64,000 bases of DNA, taken from contig CM121341.1 in assembly GCA_051530055.1 (NCBI GenBank), positions 2,418,001 through 2,482,000 on the forward strand, in the 5' to 3' direction. Below, piece after piece: positions 11,647 to 21,330 of this stretch; within the stretch, counting starts at the first letter, position 1; every line of letters begins with the position of its first letter. The translations under genes and the position numbers were made by a program. Origin of the DNA: Neoechinorhynchus agilis (Eukaryota; Acanthocephala). Below the pieces are notes generated by a model. It ran no database searches and was not told the origin of the DNA. It saw only the letters and a list, made by a program, of their open reading frames with translations.

Positions 11647-12421
11647 GGGCATTTTAAACCAAAAATATCAATCGACACACACAAATATTACGATTATTGC
11701 ATCCAATTGTTGTTTCGAGTGGATGTGTATTCTCAATGGCGAATTGTAACACACTCGAGTTTTATTATTGAACTCTTCATTGCGAATTTTCAAGGCCTCA
11801 GCCTCCTTCTCAAGCATCTAAAAATCGATGTGGTGGGGGGTACCTAAGTTGGTAGCCTTGACTCGGGTGCGCGGGACCGTCGATTCCCGAGGTGATGTTT
11901 CACATGAAGAGTTCAATAAAACTCGAGTGTGTTAAAATTCGCCATTGAGAATTACGATTATTACGCAATCTAAAGAAAGTCCTTCACTCGATCTTGTCCG
12001 CATTCGGATTAAAAACGACAGAAAATTCGTTTTCTATGACGTCACTCATTATTCGCGAAATACCTTTTTGTCAATCACAATGTGGTGGACACAAGCAGTT
12101 TTATTCAACTTGAAAAATAACGGTATGCGTGAATGCGTGCGTGCGAGCGGATTAGTAAGCGGCTGAATTATGGCGACGAAGAATTAGTCGCGTATAATTA
12201 TCACGTCACACATAAAGAATGTCTTTCGGAATGGTAAATGTTGAATGGTGGTAAAAATAAACAATGACCCAGATGAGGCGAGGTTTCCCTTTTCGAAATA
12301 TTTCATAATAATAAAGGAATTCGATCCAGTTTTTCCTTCGAGGGGTTCAGTTCATTTTCGCTATATACTTCGGGTTTTTCCCTCCTCGAGATTTATTTAC
12401 ATTTGACGATAGGGGAGATAA
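11647..12421. other. repeat-rich intergenic region
   Basis: Arms 11731-11780 and 11904-11950 form a ~48-bp inverted repeat (TCAATGGCGAATTGTAACAC against the reverse-complement copy near 11930-11948). A ~85-bp segment at 12322-12405 recurs in inverse orientation at 17130-17212. No coding sequence was recognised; open frames at 11623 and 11945 are not supported. Confidence 0.6.
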
Positions 12422-12449
12422 ATGAAACTAAGAATTTATTGATTTGATA

Positions 12450-12479
12450 TTTCGATCCACTATTTCGTATCTTCTTCAG
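12450..12479 (-). other. hammerhead-like core in PLE left inverted arm
   Basis: On the minus strand: CTGAAGA, one base (A), GATAC...GGATC (partly paired), then GAAATATC. It is the diverged partner of the motif at 14800-14829. Confidence 0.45.
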
Positions 12480-12991
12480 TGATCTAAAACACACACAAGG
12501 ATTCTCAATTCACGCGTCACATTACATCCGGCGGGAGTCGCATCCTTAATTTGAAATCAGGTTTATTGCCCTCGAACGTTTCGAACCTATTTATAAGGAT
12601 TCTATGATAATGCGTTTGAAACGCCGACCATTGCAAACTAGTGTTGTAGCGGCACTAAAATCAATAGTGTGCCCTGTGTTTTTTGCATGGGCCACCACCG
12701 CGGAACTAATATCCGTGTTGAGCAGTCGAAAGGGCATGATGTTCAATCTCATGAATGGGACAATCAGATCGATGTCTGGCAAGGTCAGAGAAACAAAGGC
12801 GAACTATTCAAGCTCCTTGAACGTCTTAAAGGGATTGGTCGATCAGGAGTTCTATCCATTACTGCTATCGGCTATAACTGAACGAATAGAGATGGATCTA
12901 TAGACGACACCTGAATGAAGTCGCGAATGTTACAAACAACCGACTCTTTGCCGCGCCAGAACATACTGATTCTATCCGCAATATTTCAGGG

Positions 12992-14026
12992 GTGGTTTTG
13001 CCGAATGAAGTCCTGGAGCTGCTTAGCTATGGTTCAGATTTTGTTCCGTACAATGCACCGAGGAGAATCGACTATAGGATCAGGTTAGAGACGATCGCAA
13101 TGAGAACGGAATGTGATAATCTAAATATCCCGATCTGGAAACTTGAGCGTTTCTATGAATCTGTCTTCAAGAATCGTGGGGCGAATTCCAATGCATCACA
13201 AAGGATGTTAAGAGGGGTCAATATGCTCAAGTCGTTCACGCAGATAGTTCCAGTGAAGATCGATAAAGGATATGGGTATTGTGTATTAAGTCAGCAACAG
13301 TATATAAGTGCAGGAGATGAAATCTTAAATGGAGTCGAATTCACAAGAATATCAAGATGCCCAACGAAAAAACAAGGCAAGCTTCCGGATGGGGATTATA
13401 AGATCCTTCGCTCAACCGATGCGAAAACGCCCAAAATGTATTTGCTTGCGAAAGTACATAAGGAGCCTATCAAATTCAGACCAATAATTGTGGCACACTC
13501 CACTTTCTGCACGAACATCTCAAGGAGAGTAGCTGGTATGTTGAGGAGCGCAATGGGATCTTCAGAGAGAGTGGTTTCCTCGGGAGCGGATTTCGTTTCA
13601 AGATTGAAATCGTCTTGGAATTCCCAGTATAGGATGCTGTCGGCAGATGTGATCTCCCTCTTCACCAAAATTCCCGTCGATGTGGCAATAGATCTCGCAG
13701 TTCCTCTCCTGTCTACGAACACTGAATGGAATTTAACTAATAGTGACTGGCGAAAGCTATTGCAGTTTTGCACCAGATTCTGCAACTTCCAGTTCAACGG
13801 TATCGACTATGATCAAAAAGATGGAGTAGCCATGAGCAGCCCGTTAGCCCCTGTGCTTGCTGAGCTGTATATACGGCACTGGCAGGACGGGGTTAATATC
13901 TGGTTCAGATATGTGGACGACACGTTCCTGTTGATCGACCCTTCAGAGACTAATATGAATCGCCTTAAACATGAACTGAAGGGACGACAATATTCATTGG
14001 GCGATCAAGGGGGAGGACCATGGTAA
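12992..14026 (+). CDS. Penelope-like reverse transcriptase (fragment)
   Basis: The 344-codon frame shows reverse transcriptase blocks in order: MYLLAKVHKEPIKFRPIIVA (residues ~149-168), YRMLSADVISLFTKIPVD (~212), FNGIDYDQKDGVAMSSPLAP (~272) and WFRYVDDTFLL (~306, catalytic Tyr-Val-Asp-Asp). The arrangement DGVAMSSPLAPVLAELY with RYVDDTF is typical of Penelope RTs, which are related to telomerase reverse transcriptase. It would copy the element RNA at a nicked target. The start codon is uncertain, and the frame closes before the expected connection to the endonuclease part. Confidence 0.88.
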   Translation: MVLPNEVLELLSYGSDFVPYNAPRRIDYRIRLETIAMRTECDNLNIPIWKLERFYESVFKNRGANSNASQRMLRGVNMLKSFTQIVPVKIDKGYGYCVLSQQQYISAGDEILNGVEFTRISRCPTKKQGKLPDGDYKILRSTDAKTPKMYLLAKVHKEPIKFRPIIVAHSTFCTNISRRVAGMLRSAMGSSERVVSSGADFVSRLKSSWNSQYRMLSADVISLFTKIPVDVAIDLAVPLLSTNTEWNLTNSDWRKLLQFCTRFCNFQFNGIDYDQKDGVAMSSPLAPVLAELYIRHWQDGVNIWFRYVDDTFLLIDPSETNMNRLKHELKGRQYSLGDQGGGPW

Positions 14027-14256
14027 GTTTCCGTTCCTGGATGTGTGGATATACCGATTAGCCAGTGGAAACTCCACGACCATAGTGTACCGAAAGAGAG
14101 GTATACTAGTGGGCCTTGTGCCATGGACATCAGCCCAACCTCGCAAATACAAAATTTCGAGGATTAGGTCACTCATCCTCCGTGCTCTTACACATTGTAG
14201 CAACGCTAAGTTGTGTAACGAGGAGATTGGTTACCTAAAGTACATATCAGGTCGAT

Positions 14257-14685
14257 ATGGTTATCCTCTCCATCTTGTCGAACCTTCAATGGGGAGACAA
14301 AGTCAAAAAAAGGAAGAGATCTACGTTGAACTGTCGTTCCCTGATGATCATTCTTGCTATGGAGCGCATCATAAAATCAGGATGTGAGGCCAAGAGAGTG
14401 GGACGCACTCTACACGGATTGATATGTCCCAAGAATGGCCAACAGTCATCTGGTGCGGTCTACAAAATTCCGTGCTCCGGTTGCGAACAGGTCTATGTGG
14501 GGCAGACCAACAATTTCACCCGACGGATGAAGGAGCACGAATCATCAGTTGTTCGCAACACGGATACCAGTTCCGCAGTGGTGGCCCATGCAAAAAACAC
14601 CGGGCACACTGTTGATTTTAGTGCCGCTACAACACTAGTTTGCAATGGTCGGCGTTTCGAACGTATTATCATAGAATCCTTATAA
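14257..14685 (+). CDS. Penelope GIY-YIG endonuclease domain (fragment)
   Basis: This is the C-terminal part of the PLE. VYKIPCSGCEQVYVGQTNNF carries the GIY-YIG signature in its Penelope form (VYKI...VYVGQT), with RRMKEHES supplying the conserved Arg and His/Glu region. The CxxC of PCSGC matches the Cys pair usual in animal PLE endonucleases. The domain is thought to nick target DNA. It is in a different frame from the upstream reverse transcriptase, so the element copy is defective. Confidence 0.85.
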   Translation: MVILSILSNLQWGDKVKKRKRSTLNCRSLMIILAMERIIKSGCEAKRVGRTLHGLICPKNGQQSSGAVYKIPCSGCEQVYVGQTNNFTRRMKEHESSVVRNTDTSSAVVAHAKNTGHTVDFSAATTLVCNGRRFERIIIESL

Positions 14686-14799
14686 ATAGGTTCGAAACGT
14701 TCGAGGGCAATAAACCTGATTTCAAATTAAGGATGCGACTCCCGCCGGATGTTATGTGACGCGTGAATTGAGAATCCCTGTTATATGTGTTTTAGATCA

Positions 14800-14829
14800 C
14801 TGAAGAAGATCCGAGAGAGTGGATCGAAA
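14800..14829 (+). other. hammerhead-like core at PLE 3' end
   Basis: CTGAAGA, one base, a 5-bp stem GATCC/GGATC with an 8-nt loop, then GAAA and TATCC. This matches the CUGANGA-stem II-GAAA core of hammerhead ribozymes apart from one extra base before the stem. PLEs are known to carry hammerhead ribozymes. Stems I and III are not convincing by eye. Confidence 0.5.
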
Positions 14830-14860
14830 TATCCAATAAATTCTTAGTTTCATTTATTTT

Positions 14861-15179
14861 CTCCAATCAACAAATAACAATGAATTATCTTTTCAATATT
14901 ACATTAATTTTATACCTGCTTAAAAGTGTAGTATCTCAAACCTTACAAATAAATCCCGAGGAGAGAAAAACTCGCCGTATAGCGAAAAAATAAAGGAACC
15001 TTAAACCGGGGTATTCACCACCATCCAATACCTCTTTTTTAAGATTGAATTGTTCATGTTTGTCTCTATGCCGATGAAAAATTAATTTCGAAGACCTTTT
15101 TGTAAGGATGACGACATAGCACCGAGAAAGAATCCATAAGTGATTAGAATGTAAAATAGAACAAAATTTGGTGGTATTA
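14861..15179. other. intergenic upstream of TMED10
   Basis: AT-rich gap between the PLE and TMED10. It should hold the TMED10 promoter and 5' untranslated region. No further repeat or gene was recognised. Confidence 0.4.
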
Positions 15180-15809
15180 ATGACGACAAAGATGACGTGT
15201 TTGTTGTTGTTGCTTGTGTCTATGAGTTTGTATTTCGAATTTGGAGGTTGTATTGGGTTCGATTTGGGGCATGGAACAACTCGGTGCTTAATTGGAATGT
15301 CTTCAAAAGGAGAAGTAGTAACGGGCAATTACGATATTGCTATGGTTCCTGGAGTACCGGTTTTGTTGAACATTGAGGACCAACGGAAACATTTGCTTTA
15401 CAAGAAGGAAGCAGCAACAAAAGGCCGGTTTGCTTTCACGACCGACATTGATTCCGAGTTCAAAATCTGTTTTCAAAGTCTGTCAACGAATCGGGATAAA
15501 CAATCACGTGTGGTAATCTTGGACGTTAAACAAGGCCTTGGTGCCAAGAAATATGATGAATTGGCAAAAGCCGAGAATCTTAAACCACTTGAAATTGAAG
15601 TAACCAAATTAGACGACCTTTCCTATGATCTCCTCAATGATTTCTCACTGATGAGAGCACGTGAAGACGAAATTAGGTATAGTAGCGAATCTATCAGCTC
15701 GAAGATCCTTTATTTCGGTCTCTTCTGTATGGTTTGCCTTTTATCGCTCGCTGTGTGGCAAGTTATGTACTTGAAGCGGTACTTTAAAGCCAAAAAACTC
15801 ATTGAGTAA
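15180..15809 (+). CDS. TMED10: p24-family cargo receptor TMED10-like
   Basis: p24 delta proteins cycle between ER and Golgi, bind COPI/COPII coats and select cargo such as GPI-anchored proteins. The single exon encodes 209 aa from ATG 15180 (an in-frame TTG lies upstream, but no ATG). A signal peptide (CLLLLLVSMSLYFEFGG, residues ~5-21) is followed by the GOLD domain with LLYKKEAATKGRFAFTTDID, VVILDVKQGLGAKKYDELAK and LKPLEIEVTKLDDL. A short coiled-coil leads to the membrane span (ILYFGLFCMVCLLSLAVWQV, ~177-196) and the cytosolic tail RYFKAKKLIE. The tail is almost identical to that of vertebrate TMED10, including the dilysine COPI signal. A possible poly(A) signal AATAAA lies at about 15839. 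Confidence 0.95.
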   Translation: MTTKMTCLLLLLVSMSLYFEFGGCIGFDLGHGTTRCLIGMSSKGEVVTGNYDIAMVPGVPVLLNIEDQRKHLLYKKEAATKGRFAFTTDIDSEFKICFQSLSTNRDKQSRVVILDVKQGLGAKKYDELAKAENLKPLEIEVTKLDDLSYDLLNDFSLMRAREDEIRYSSESISSKILYFGLFCMVCLLSLAVWQVMYLKRYFKAKKLIE

Positions 15810-16514
15810 ACCAATCGATTGTTTTTACGTGCTCACTAAATAAACCTTTCGATGATTGGACGGCCTTATTTTATGGAATCGGTAATTTTGATCGTAAATC
15901 TTTTTAAATTAAGAACATTTCATTTTCAAGTCAAGATCACGTCATGACATTTCGTCCATTTGATCTCGTTGACAGTCACCAATCGATGAATTTTTAAATT
16001 AATCGGATAATTGAACGTGATCGCAAAGTCCAATAGTTCTTTATTCCAAACCTAAAGTCGAACGTGTTTTCTCAAATAAAGCAATCGATTGAAAACCCCA
16101 AGAAACCACCGAGCTCGTGAAAACTCTTTTTGAAGTAAACATAAAATAAAACAAGCAATCAATTAAAAACAACGATCAGTATTGTTGTGCGCTCTATAGA
16201 AACAGAAATAAAAACTAAATGTTTTAAAAAATATGAGTCCAAGTTTCGGATGTTTTTACTTGGTCACTAATTTATTTCCGCTATTTCGTCGGATAATTCC
16301 GACGTTTACTCAAGGTTTGTCATTGTTAAAGTGTTTTATTCGCACTTATCCGAGAAGTGAAATCTTGGGCAAATAAATTAGTGAACTTAAATCCGGAATG
16401 ATGACAAAATTAAGAAAAAGAAAGTATTTTCCCCGAAGGTAATAATCCAGGTTTAAGGCGTCAAAGCGGTATTTTCGACACGAGAAGTATATATGGAAAA
16501 TTTATTCCTGTGAA
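15810..16514. other. intergenic AT-rich region downstream of TMED10
   Basis: No gene was recognised. A segment at 16272-16316 contains a TCGGA-ATTA-TCCGA hairpin next to TTATTTCC; a similar hairpin recurs at 22341-22386. These may be diverged ends of the same repeat superfamily as the PLE termini. Confidence 0.4.
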
Positions 16515-17045
16515 CTTTTTGACGTTGCCAGTATACTGGCAGCGTTATCCCGCTGTATCGCGATTCGTTGAGCGAGGAAATTTCTCGAGCGCGGTTTCCC
16601 CGTCATCCTTTTCGTCCCAATTCGTCGAGGAGAGTGAGCGCTGATGGTCCCAAGACTCCATACGTTTCCACGGCGAAAGGGACGAAATGGTAATTCCTTT
16701 GGAGCTCTCTATATTTTGTACGTTTTCGGACCTCAGCTACGACCGCTGAACCTCCAGGGCTCTTTTTTTTGTAAACTGAAAATTACTGGGGGCAAGCGTG
16801 TCCACACAAGTCGCATCCCATAAAAGCGGTTTTCCCTCCCGCCATGGAAAAACCGTGACACCGTCAGGTCGCTTGCTGTCTAGGCGGCACAAGTTACTTG
16901 GCTCTAGAATATTGGGCACGTGGACGGAATCTATGGATTTACTCAAAATTGAGTAATTTTTAAATAAAACCTGACCGGATATTCTCAAACGAACGGACAC
17001 GGGGCAAGCGTGAGCTCTTTTTTCTCGAGATTTATTTACATGCAA
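16515..17045 (-). mobile_element. retroelement C-terminal nuclease-like module, copy B
   Basis: The minus strand reads LEPSNLCRLDSKRPDGVTVF, then PWREGKPLLWDATCVDTLAP, then in another frame YHFVPFAVETYGVLGPSAL and a degraded end near 16515. This is the best-preserved copy of the RPDG...LLWDAT module and includes the preceding LEPS element. It is broken and has no linked reverse transcriptase. Confidence 0.65.
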
Positions 17046-17148
17046 ATTTTCGAGGCCTCAACCTCCTTATCAAGCGTTGTTTACACGTTTTTTTCAACTG
17101 TGAATATCAGGTTGAGTCCTCGAAAATTTGCATGTAAATAAATCTCGA
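17023..17148. repeat. palindrome with ~41-bp arms
   Basis: Arms 17023-17063 (TCTCGAGATTTATTTACATG...) and 17107-17148 are inverted copies. The phrase ATTTTCGAGGCCTCAACC recurs at about 17317-17335 and in diverged form at about 11785. It overlaps the start of module copy B and the 17130-17212 segment that is inverted relative to 12322-12405. Confidence 0.7.
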
Positions 17149-17212
17149 GCAGGGAAAAAATCGAAGTATATAGCGAAAATGAAATGCAACCCTCGAAGGA
17201 AAAACTCGATCG

Positions 17213-17554
17213 AATAGCTCGATTTTTATTCATTTGGGTTAAATATGTCCAAAACGTTTAGTTTTCTTGCTTTATTGAGGTTAGACCTAACATTTCTTGA
17301 AACGATTTGTAAACATTCAAATTTTCGAGGCCTCAACCTGATATTCACAGTTATTCTAAAAATACGTTACAAACGTTTTACGTTTTCCGCATTCCATTTA
17401 CAAATAAAATTCTAAGATTGAGTTCAATGTTAACTAAAGATGACAAAAACCTTAAAAATCAAGAAAATGAGACCGCATAGAGAATAGTATTAACCTTTTA
17501 CAATGGTAACCATGGCAACAGCTTCTTAAATGACTCTTTAAAAACGCCTAAGCC
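17213..17554. other. intergenic upstream of small membrane-protein gene
   Basis: AT-rich, with one more partial copy of the CGAGGCCTCAACCTGATATT repeat (about 17325-17345). It is presumed to hold the promoter of the gene at 17555. Confidence 0.4.
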
Positions 17555-17893
17555 ATGTATTGGCTATCACTTCTTACTTTGGTTCTGATTTCATTCTTGG
17601 ACACAAAAGGTATTGTTAATCAAAGAAGAAGTTTAATCGACCGAAAAATCTCAAATCATGAAATACAGATTGTGCTAGAGATGAACAACACGACAGTGCT
17701 ACTGCCAATTGAACACAATTTTCAACTGTTGTCTGGCGATCTGAAGAATCAAGCGAAACGCCTGTACCGATCACACGACCGAGCGATCGCTGTGATCATG
17801 GTTATTGGCATCGTTGTTCTAGGATATTCTTTGTTTCTCTATAAACAGTATCAAGTGAGAGAAGTGCATTATGTACCGCTGAGGCGAGCATAA
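17555..17893 (+). CDS. small secreted-pathway membrane protein, function unknown
   Basis: The 112-codon frame from ATG 17555 has a clear N-terminal signal peptide (LSLLTLVLISFLDTKG, residues ~4-19). A ~55-residue polar lumenal or extracellular part includes a possible N-glycosylation site (NNTT, ~44-47). A single membrane span follows (AIAVIMVIGIVVLGYSLFLY, ~78-97), then a short basic tail ending VPLRRA. I do not recognise the family. The type I topology and convergent position, 25 bp from the UBA5 stop, make it look like a genuine compact gene. The 3' ends of the two transcripts probably overlap. Confidence 0.6.
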   Translation: MYWLSLLTLVLISFLDTKGIVNQRRSLIDRKISNHEIQIVLEMNNTTVLLPIEHNFQLLSGDLKNQAKRLYRSHDRAIAVIMVIGIVVLGYSLFLYKQYQVREVHYVPLRRA

Positions 17894-17918
17894 ATTCTGT
17901 AGAAAAAAAGATTTATTT

Positions 17919-19553
17919 TTAATCGTCTATGGCTAATTCGTTGAATTCATTTTGCAGCTTTTCAAGATCTTCATCTCGAAGGTCTCTTTTTTGTGCTTGT
18001 AGACCGTCGTCCACTAATTCTCCGCCTGACACAATTTCAATTCCTATCAATCAAAAGTTTTTTGATACACAAAGTCCAAAAAGGTAGGACAAAACGAGTA
18101 ATTACGTTGGACTTACCAAATTCATTACTTTCATGAATAACGTCTTCTTCTGACTTCTTTTCTGGCAAATAGTTCAATTCGAAGACGTGATCCTTGTGTT
18201 CCTTTTTGGAAATAGTTCTAATTTCTTACTAGGAGAGAATAAAGTAACCTTTTGTCGATCGACGCAGTAGATGTCATTGCAAGTTGGGTTCGGTTTAAGG
18301 TTCATCGATTGAAAATGGTCCGTTGCTCCACTATACGATATACAGGTTGATACTGTTCCGAACTGCAATAAGAACCTTTTCGATGTATTTTAATAGAGAA
18401 AGATAGCATAATGTTTGTATTTTATGACTCACTTCAATGCGTTCTGAACAAGTAGAGATGCTATTAGAGACATTGTGGTAGGGAGGGAAGCAGCACATAC
18501 ACCGTCCCTTTTAAGAGACCGTTCATCAATTCCACTCGCTATCACTAATGGCGGCACGCATGCAAAACAAGCCGTAAATCCGGGAATAATGATCTGTATG
18601 TGTCCATCAATACCCGTCTCACTGACTCCAGATTCCATCCAAATCATATTTATAAAGTTGCATGCCTTTTGCAAAAAATTAACAAGTCTTTACAATAAGA
18701 GCTAAAATTAATACTTTATTTATAGTAAGTCTTGCTTCGTAATTATCAACACAGCTTAGAACCAAATCAACTCTGCCTTTTAATCCTCTAGTCCTTAGGT
18801 TCGACACAAATAAAGGATATTCATCGAGTGAACTTATGTTCATATCAAACACTTCAATTTGAACATCGGGATTTATCAATCTTAAATTTACTCGGAGAAC
18901 AGATATGTTTTAAAGCTGCAAGAAGAGATCTACTATAAGCTTTTCTTATAGTAGATTCCAAAGTCTTAAAATACCTTAACTGTTGACTGGCGGCGTCGAC
19001 CTTGGTCATATTAACGTGTTTAGGTTGGTAAAACATTCTGTTCATATTGGCCATTTCTACTTTGTCATAATCAAAAAGTATAAGTTTACCAACACCACAA
19101 CGGGTGAGCATCTCAGCAGCAGACGCACCAACGCCTCCAATCCCTACTATTGCGATGCTCAAATCTCGAACGCTCTAAATAGTGTAAGCAACATGTGAAT
19201 TGGTCAAATTAAAAAAAACACCTCATAATCCATGACAATTCCCATTTTCTGTAACGCCATTAGTCGACTAAATTAATACGATCCATTCAATCAGTGTTAT
19301 TTTTGTCAGTGATAAACCTGTAAGGATTAGAATGGACGACTTCATCAGACATTTTAGTTATTTTGGGTCTTGTTACTTCTTGAACTCTATTAGTAACATG
19401 TTCAATCGAACTTGATTGATCACTTTCAACATCTGAACCATCGTATTCATCTTCATTGGAACAACTGTCGTCTTTATCAGACTCTTCAACACCTTTGCGC
19501 TCTTCAATTAGACGTTTGAGATTATTGTCAATTTGCATAAGTCTCTCCCGCAT
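17919..19553 (-). CDS. UBA5: UFM1-activating E1 enzyme (UBA5), eight exons
   Basis: UBA5 adenylates UFM1 and carries it as a thioester before passing it to UFC1. The coding sequence is complement(17919..18043, 18117..18201, 18249..18375, 18433..18665, 18715..18880, 18975..19174, 19222..19267, 19318..19553), 1218 nt, 405 aa (human 404). All seven introns are 47-94 bp with GT/AG ends and consistent phases. Landmarks are [20 protein letters not shown], the nucleotide loop [60 protein letters not shown], zinc Cys pairs in ACFACVPP and CNDIYC, and the catalytic Cys in [13 protein letters not shown]. The C-terminal tail retains HESNEFGIEIV, the region that in human UBA5 binds UFM1/GABARAP (LIR/UFIM), and ends in an acidic helix. 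The first ATG is chosen because the frame is closed just upstream. Confidence 0.95.
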
Positions 19554-19743
19554 TTCTCTAACACGTTCAACGATGACCTTTCAGCGAGATCATCGATCAA
19601 CGATTAAGTTTCCTCAGTTGTATCAACGTGTTCTTGCTGGATTCGATATCACTCATGATGTGAGGGAAATAGGTAAACGATATCTGAAACCTGTTTAAAA
19701 TGAAGTTTAATAAAAAACTATTGTAAGTTTCTTAACCTTATTA

Positions 19744-19948
19744 TTGAATGCAACTAATCCGAAACTACCATTTTGTCCCCTTCCGTGTGGAAACGGCCTT
19801 GGGAGGGTCGGCACTGGCAATCGTGAAGGACTTGGGGAAACGAATCAATGCGGCGACTGGAGAGCCAAGATCGACTTCGTTCCTAGCCCAAAAAATAAGG
19901 ATTGCGGGGCAATGCGGCCAGCATTTTTGGCCAGCGCCGATGAATAGG
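19744..19948 (+). mobile_element. retroelement C-terminal nuclease-like module, copy C (fragment)
   Basis: The reading includes NYHFVPFRVET, ALGGSALAIVKDLGKRINAA and TGEPRSTSFLAQKI, matching the second half of the module in copies A and B. It is short and broken. Confidence 0.6.
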
Positions 19949-21114
19949 AGCGTTGATTAACAAATTATAAAACTCCCCTAAAATGGACATCAATCACATG
20001 AAGAAACTTTTAACACTAATAAAATCCAAAGCTTTTCGTGCTAATAAATTCGGTTTAAATCTCAAAAAAATTGAAATTTGACGAATTGAAAGCCTTCTTT
20101 GGAAATTAGAAAACATAATCGCATTTTAACTTGTGATGAACATAATCACTCGGTTCAAAATCATTTTATTCTACTGAAATATTTCGACCGGGCGAGTATA
20201 TTCACCACAAGTAAAAAAAATACCATCCCGATGGATTTTCTCTCGATGGGATAATCGTATTTATGAAGATAAATGACAGTGACAAACCCGAGAAGAGAGA
20301 TCGCATTAAAGACGAATGAATATTTAGACTGATTCAATCAGTCACCTAAACAACAAAACCACCCGAATGTAATCCTCAATAAATGACAGAACTACACGAA
20401 ACGTGGATTTATTGAAAATATTGATTTTTAAACTGTAAATTCATTGCGAAAATGTAGCACATCCAACATAAAAATCATTTCACAAAAAATATTATTTAGA
20501 AGAAAAATAAAGTATGACTGTTTTGTCTAAAGAACTTCTCAAATAAACAGTTTCGTAAAATATATTGTCGTTATTTTAGCAATTTACGCGATTGAAATCG
20601 AACGTTTATTTTTGGCATCAATATTTCGGTATTTTATTCCTACTTCAACGTCCGGAAAAAAACCAAAATACATTTCGAAGAATGTATTTATTTTTAATTT
20701 GAAAAATATAAAATAAAATGTGTTTGACAAATTCTTGTCTTCAAATGTGATGTTTGTTCGGCAGCTTCCTTAATATTAATCGGTTTTTTATGTTTCCGCT
20801 TTAAAAAAAATAGCTTGGGAGATTGTACACTAATTGTCTCAATCGCATGTTTTCTTTTGCGATTTATCGTTATTTTAGCAATTTACGCCATTAAAACAAA
20901 ATGTTTATTTTTGAAATCGATATTTCGGAGTTTTATTCCTTCTTCAGGGTCTTCTAAGAAATACTTAAACAATTGTATCAAAGAATGAAATATTTCGTCC
21001 AATCGCACAGGTATTAATTTCTCCACTGCCACATACTCATGGAATTTATCTTTGACTTAAAAAATTGTGTGTTTATTTTAGACAAAAAAATTAACTGATC
21101 GAACATAATCATAA
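19949..21114. other. AT-rich repeat region
   Basis: Arms 20129-20156 and 20186-20212 are inverted copies (ACTTGTGATGAACATAATCA against the complement of TATATTCACCACAAGT); a related single arm lies at 24419-24450. A ~90-bp segment at 20564-20655 is repeated directly at 20866-20955 (ATTTTAGCAATTTACGC... TATTTCGG...TTTTATTCC). No gene was recognised. Confidence 0.6.
20923..20947 (-). other. hammerhead-like core
   Basis: On the minus strand: CTGAAGA, one base, stem GGA/TCC with a 7-nt loop, GAAATATC. A diverged relative lies at 20621-20648. Confidence 0.4.
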
Positions 21115-21330
21115 ACGTCATCCCGATTGCGGTGGAAACACTGGGATGCCTCGGAAAAGAAGCCGATTATTTCCTTTTTCGACTGGGAAAGATGCCACCG
21201 GCGACATGCGCTCCAGCAGCTTCCTTCTGCAGCGAATCAGCGCGGCGATCCAACGCGGCCATCAACGAAGCTGCCGAACAATCATGACGACAGTTGCAGA
21301 ATTGAACGAAAAGGAGGAATTTGTGAGCGA
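21115..21330 (+). mobile_element. retroelement C-terminal nuclease-like module, copy D (fragment)
   Basis: Broken reading VETLGCLGKEADYFLFRLGK followed by SSFLLQRISAAIQRG corresponds to the VETLG and QRISLAIQRGNA parts of the module. Confidence 0.55.

Larger units (their letters stand above)
12422..14860 (+). mobile_element. Penelope-like element with long inverted ends
   Basis: The element is bounded by inverted copies of a ~390-bp end segment: left about 12422-12785, right about 14540-14858. Both contain AATTTATTG, the hammerhead-like motif, and GAACGTTTCGAACCTATTTA or its complement. Between them lies a Penelope-type reverse transcriptase and, at the 3' side, a GIY-YIG endonuclease domain, the pair that defines PLEs. 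The left inverted arm includes a reverse copy of the last ~45 GIY-YIG codons, so it is a 3'-end duplicate rather than an independent terminus. The two protein parts are not in one frame, so the copy is defective. PLEs are known to show such inverted or tandem partial copies (pseudo-LTRs). Confidence 0.88.

Noticed and set aside
13396-13797. 133-codon minus-strand frame
   Set aside because: It is the antisense shadow of the PLE reverse transcriptase.
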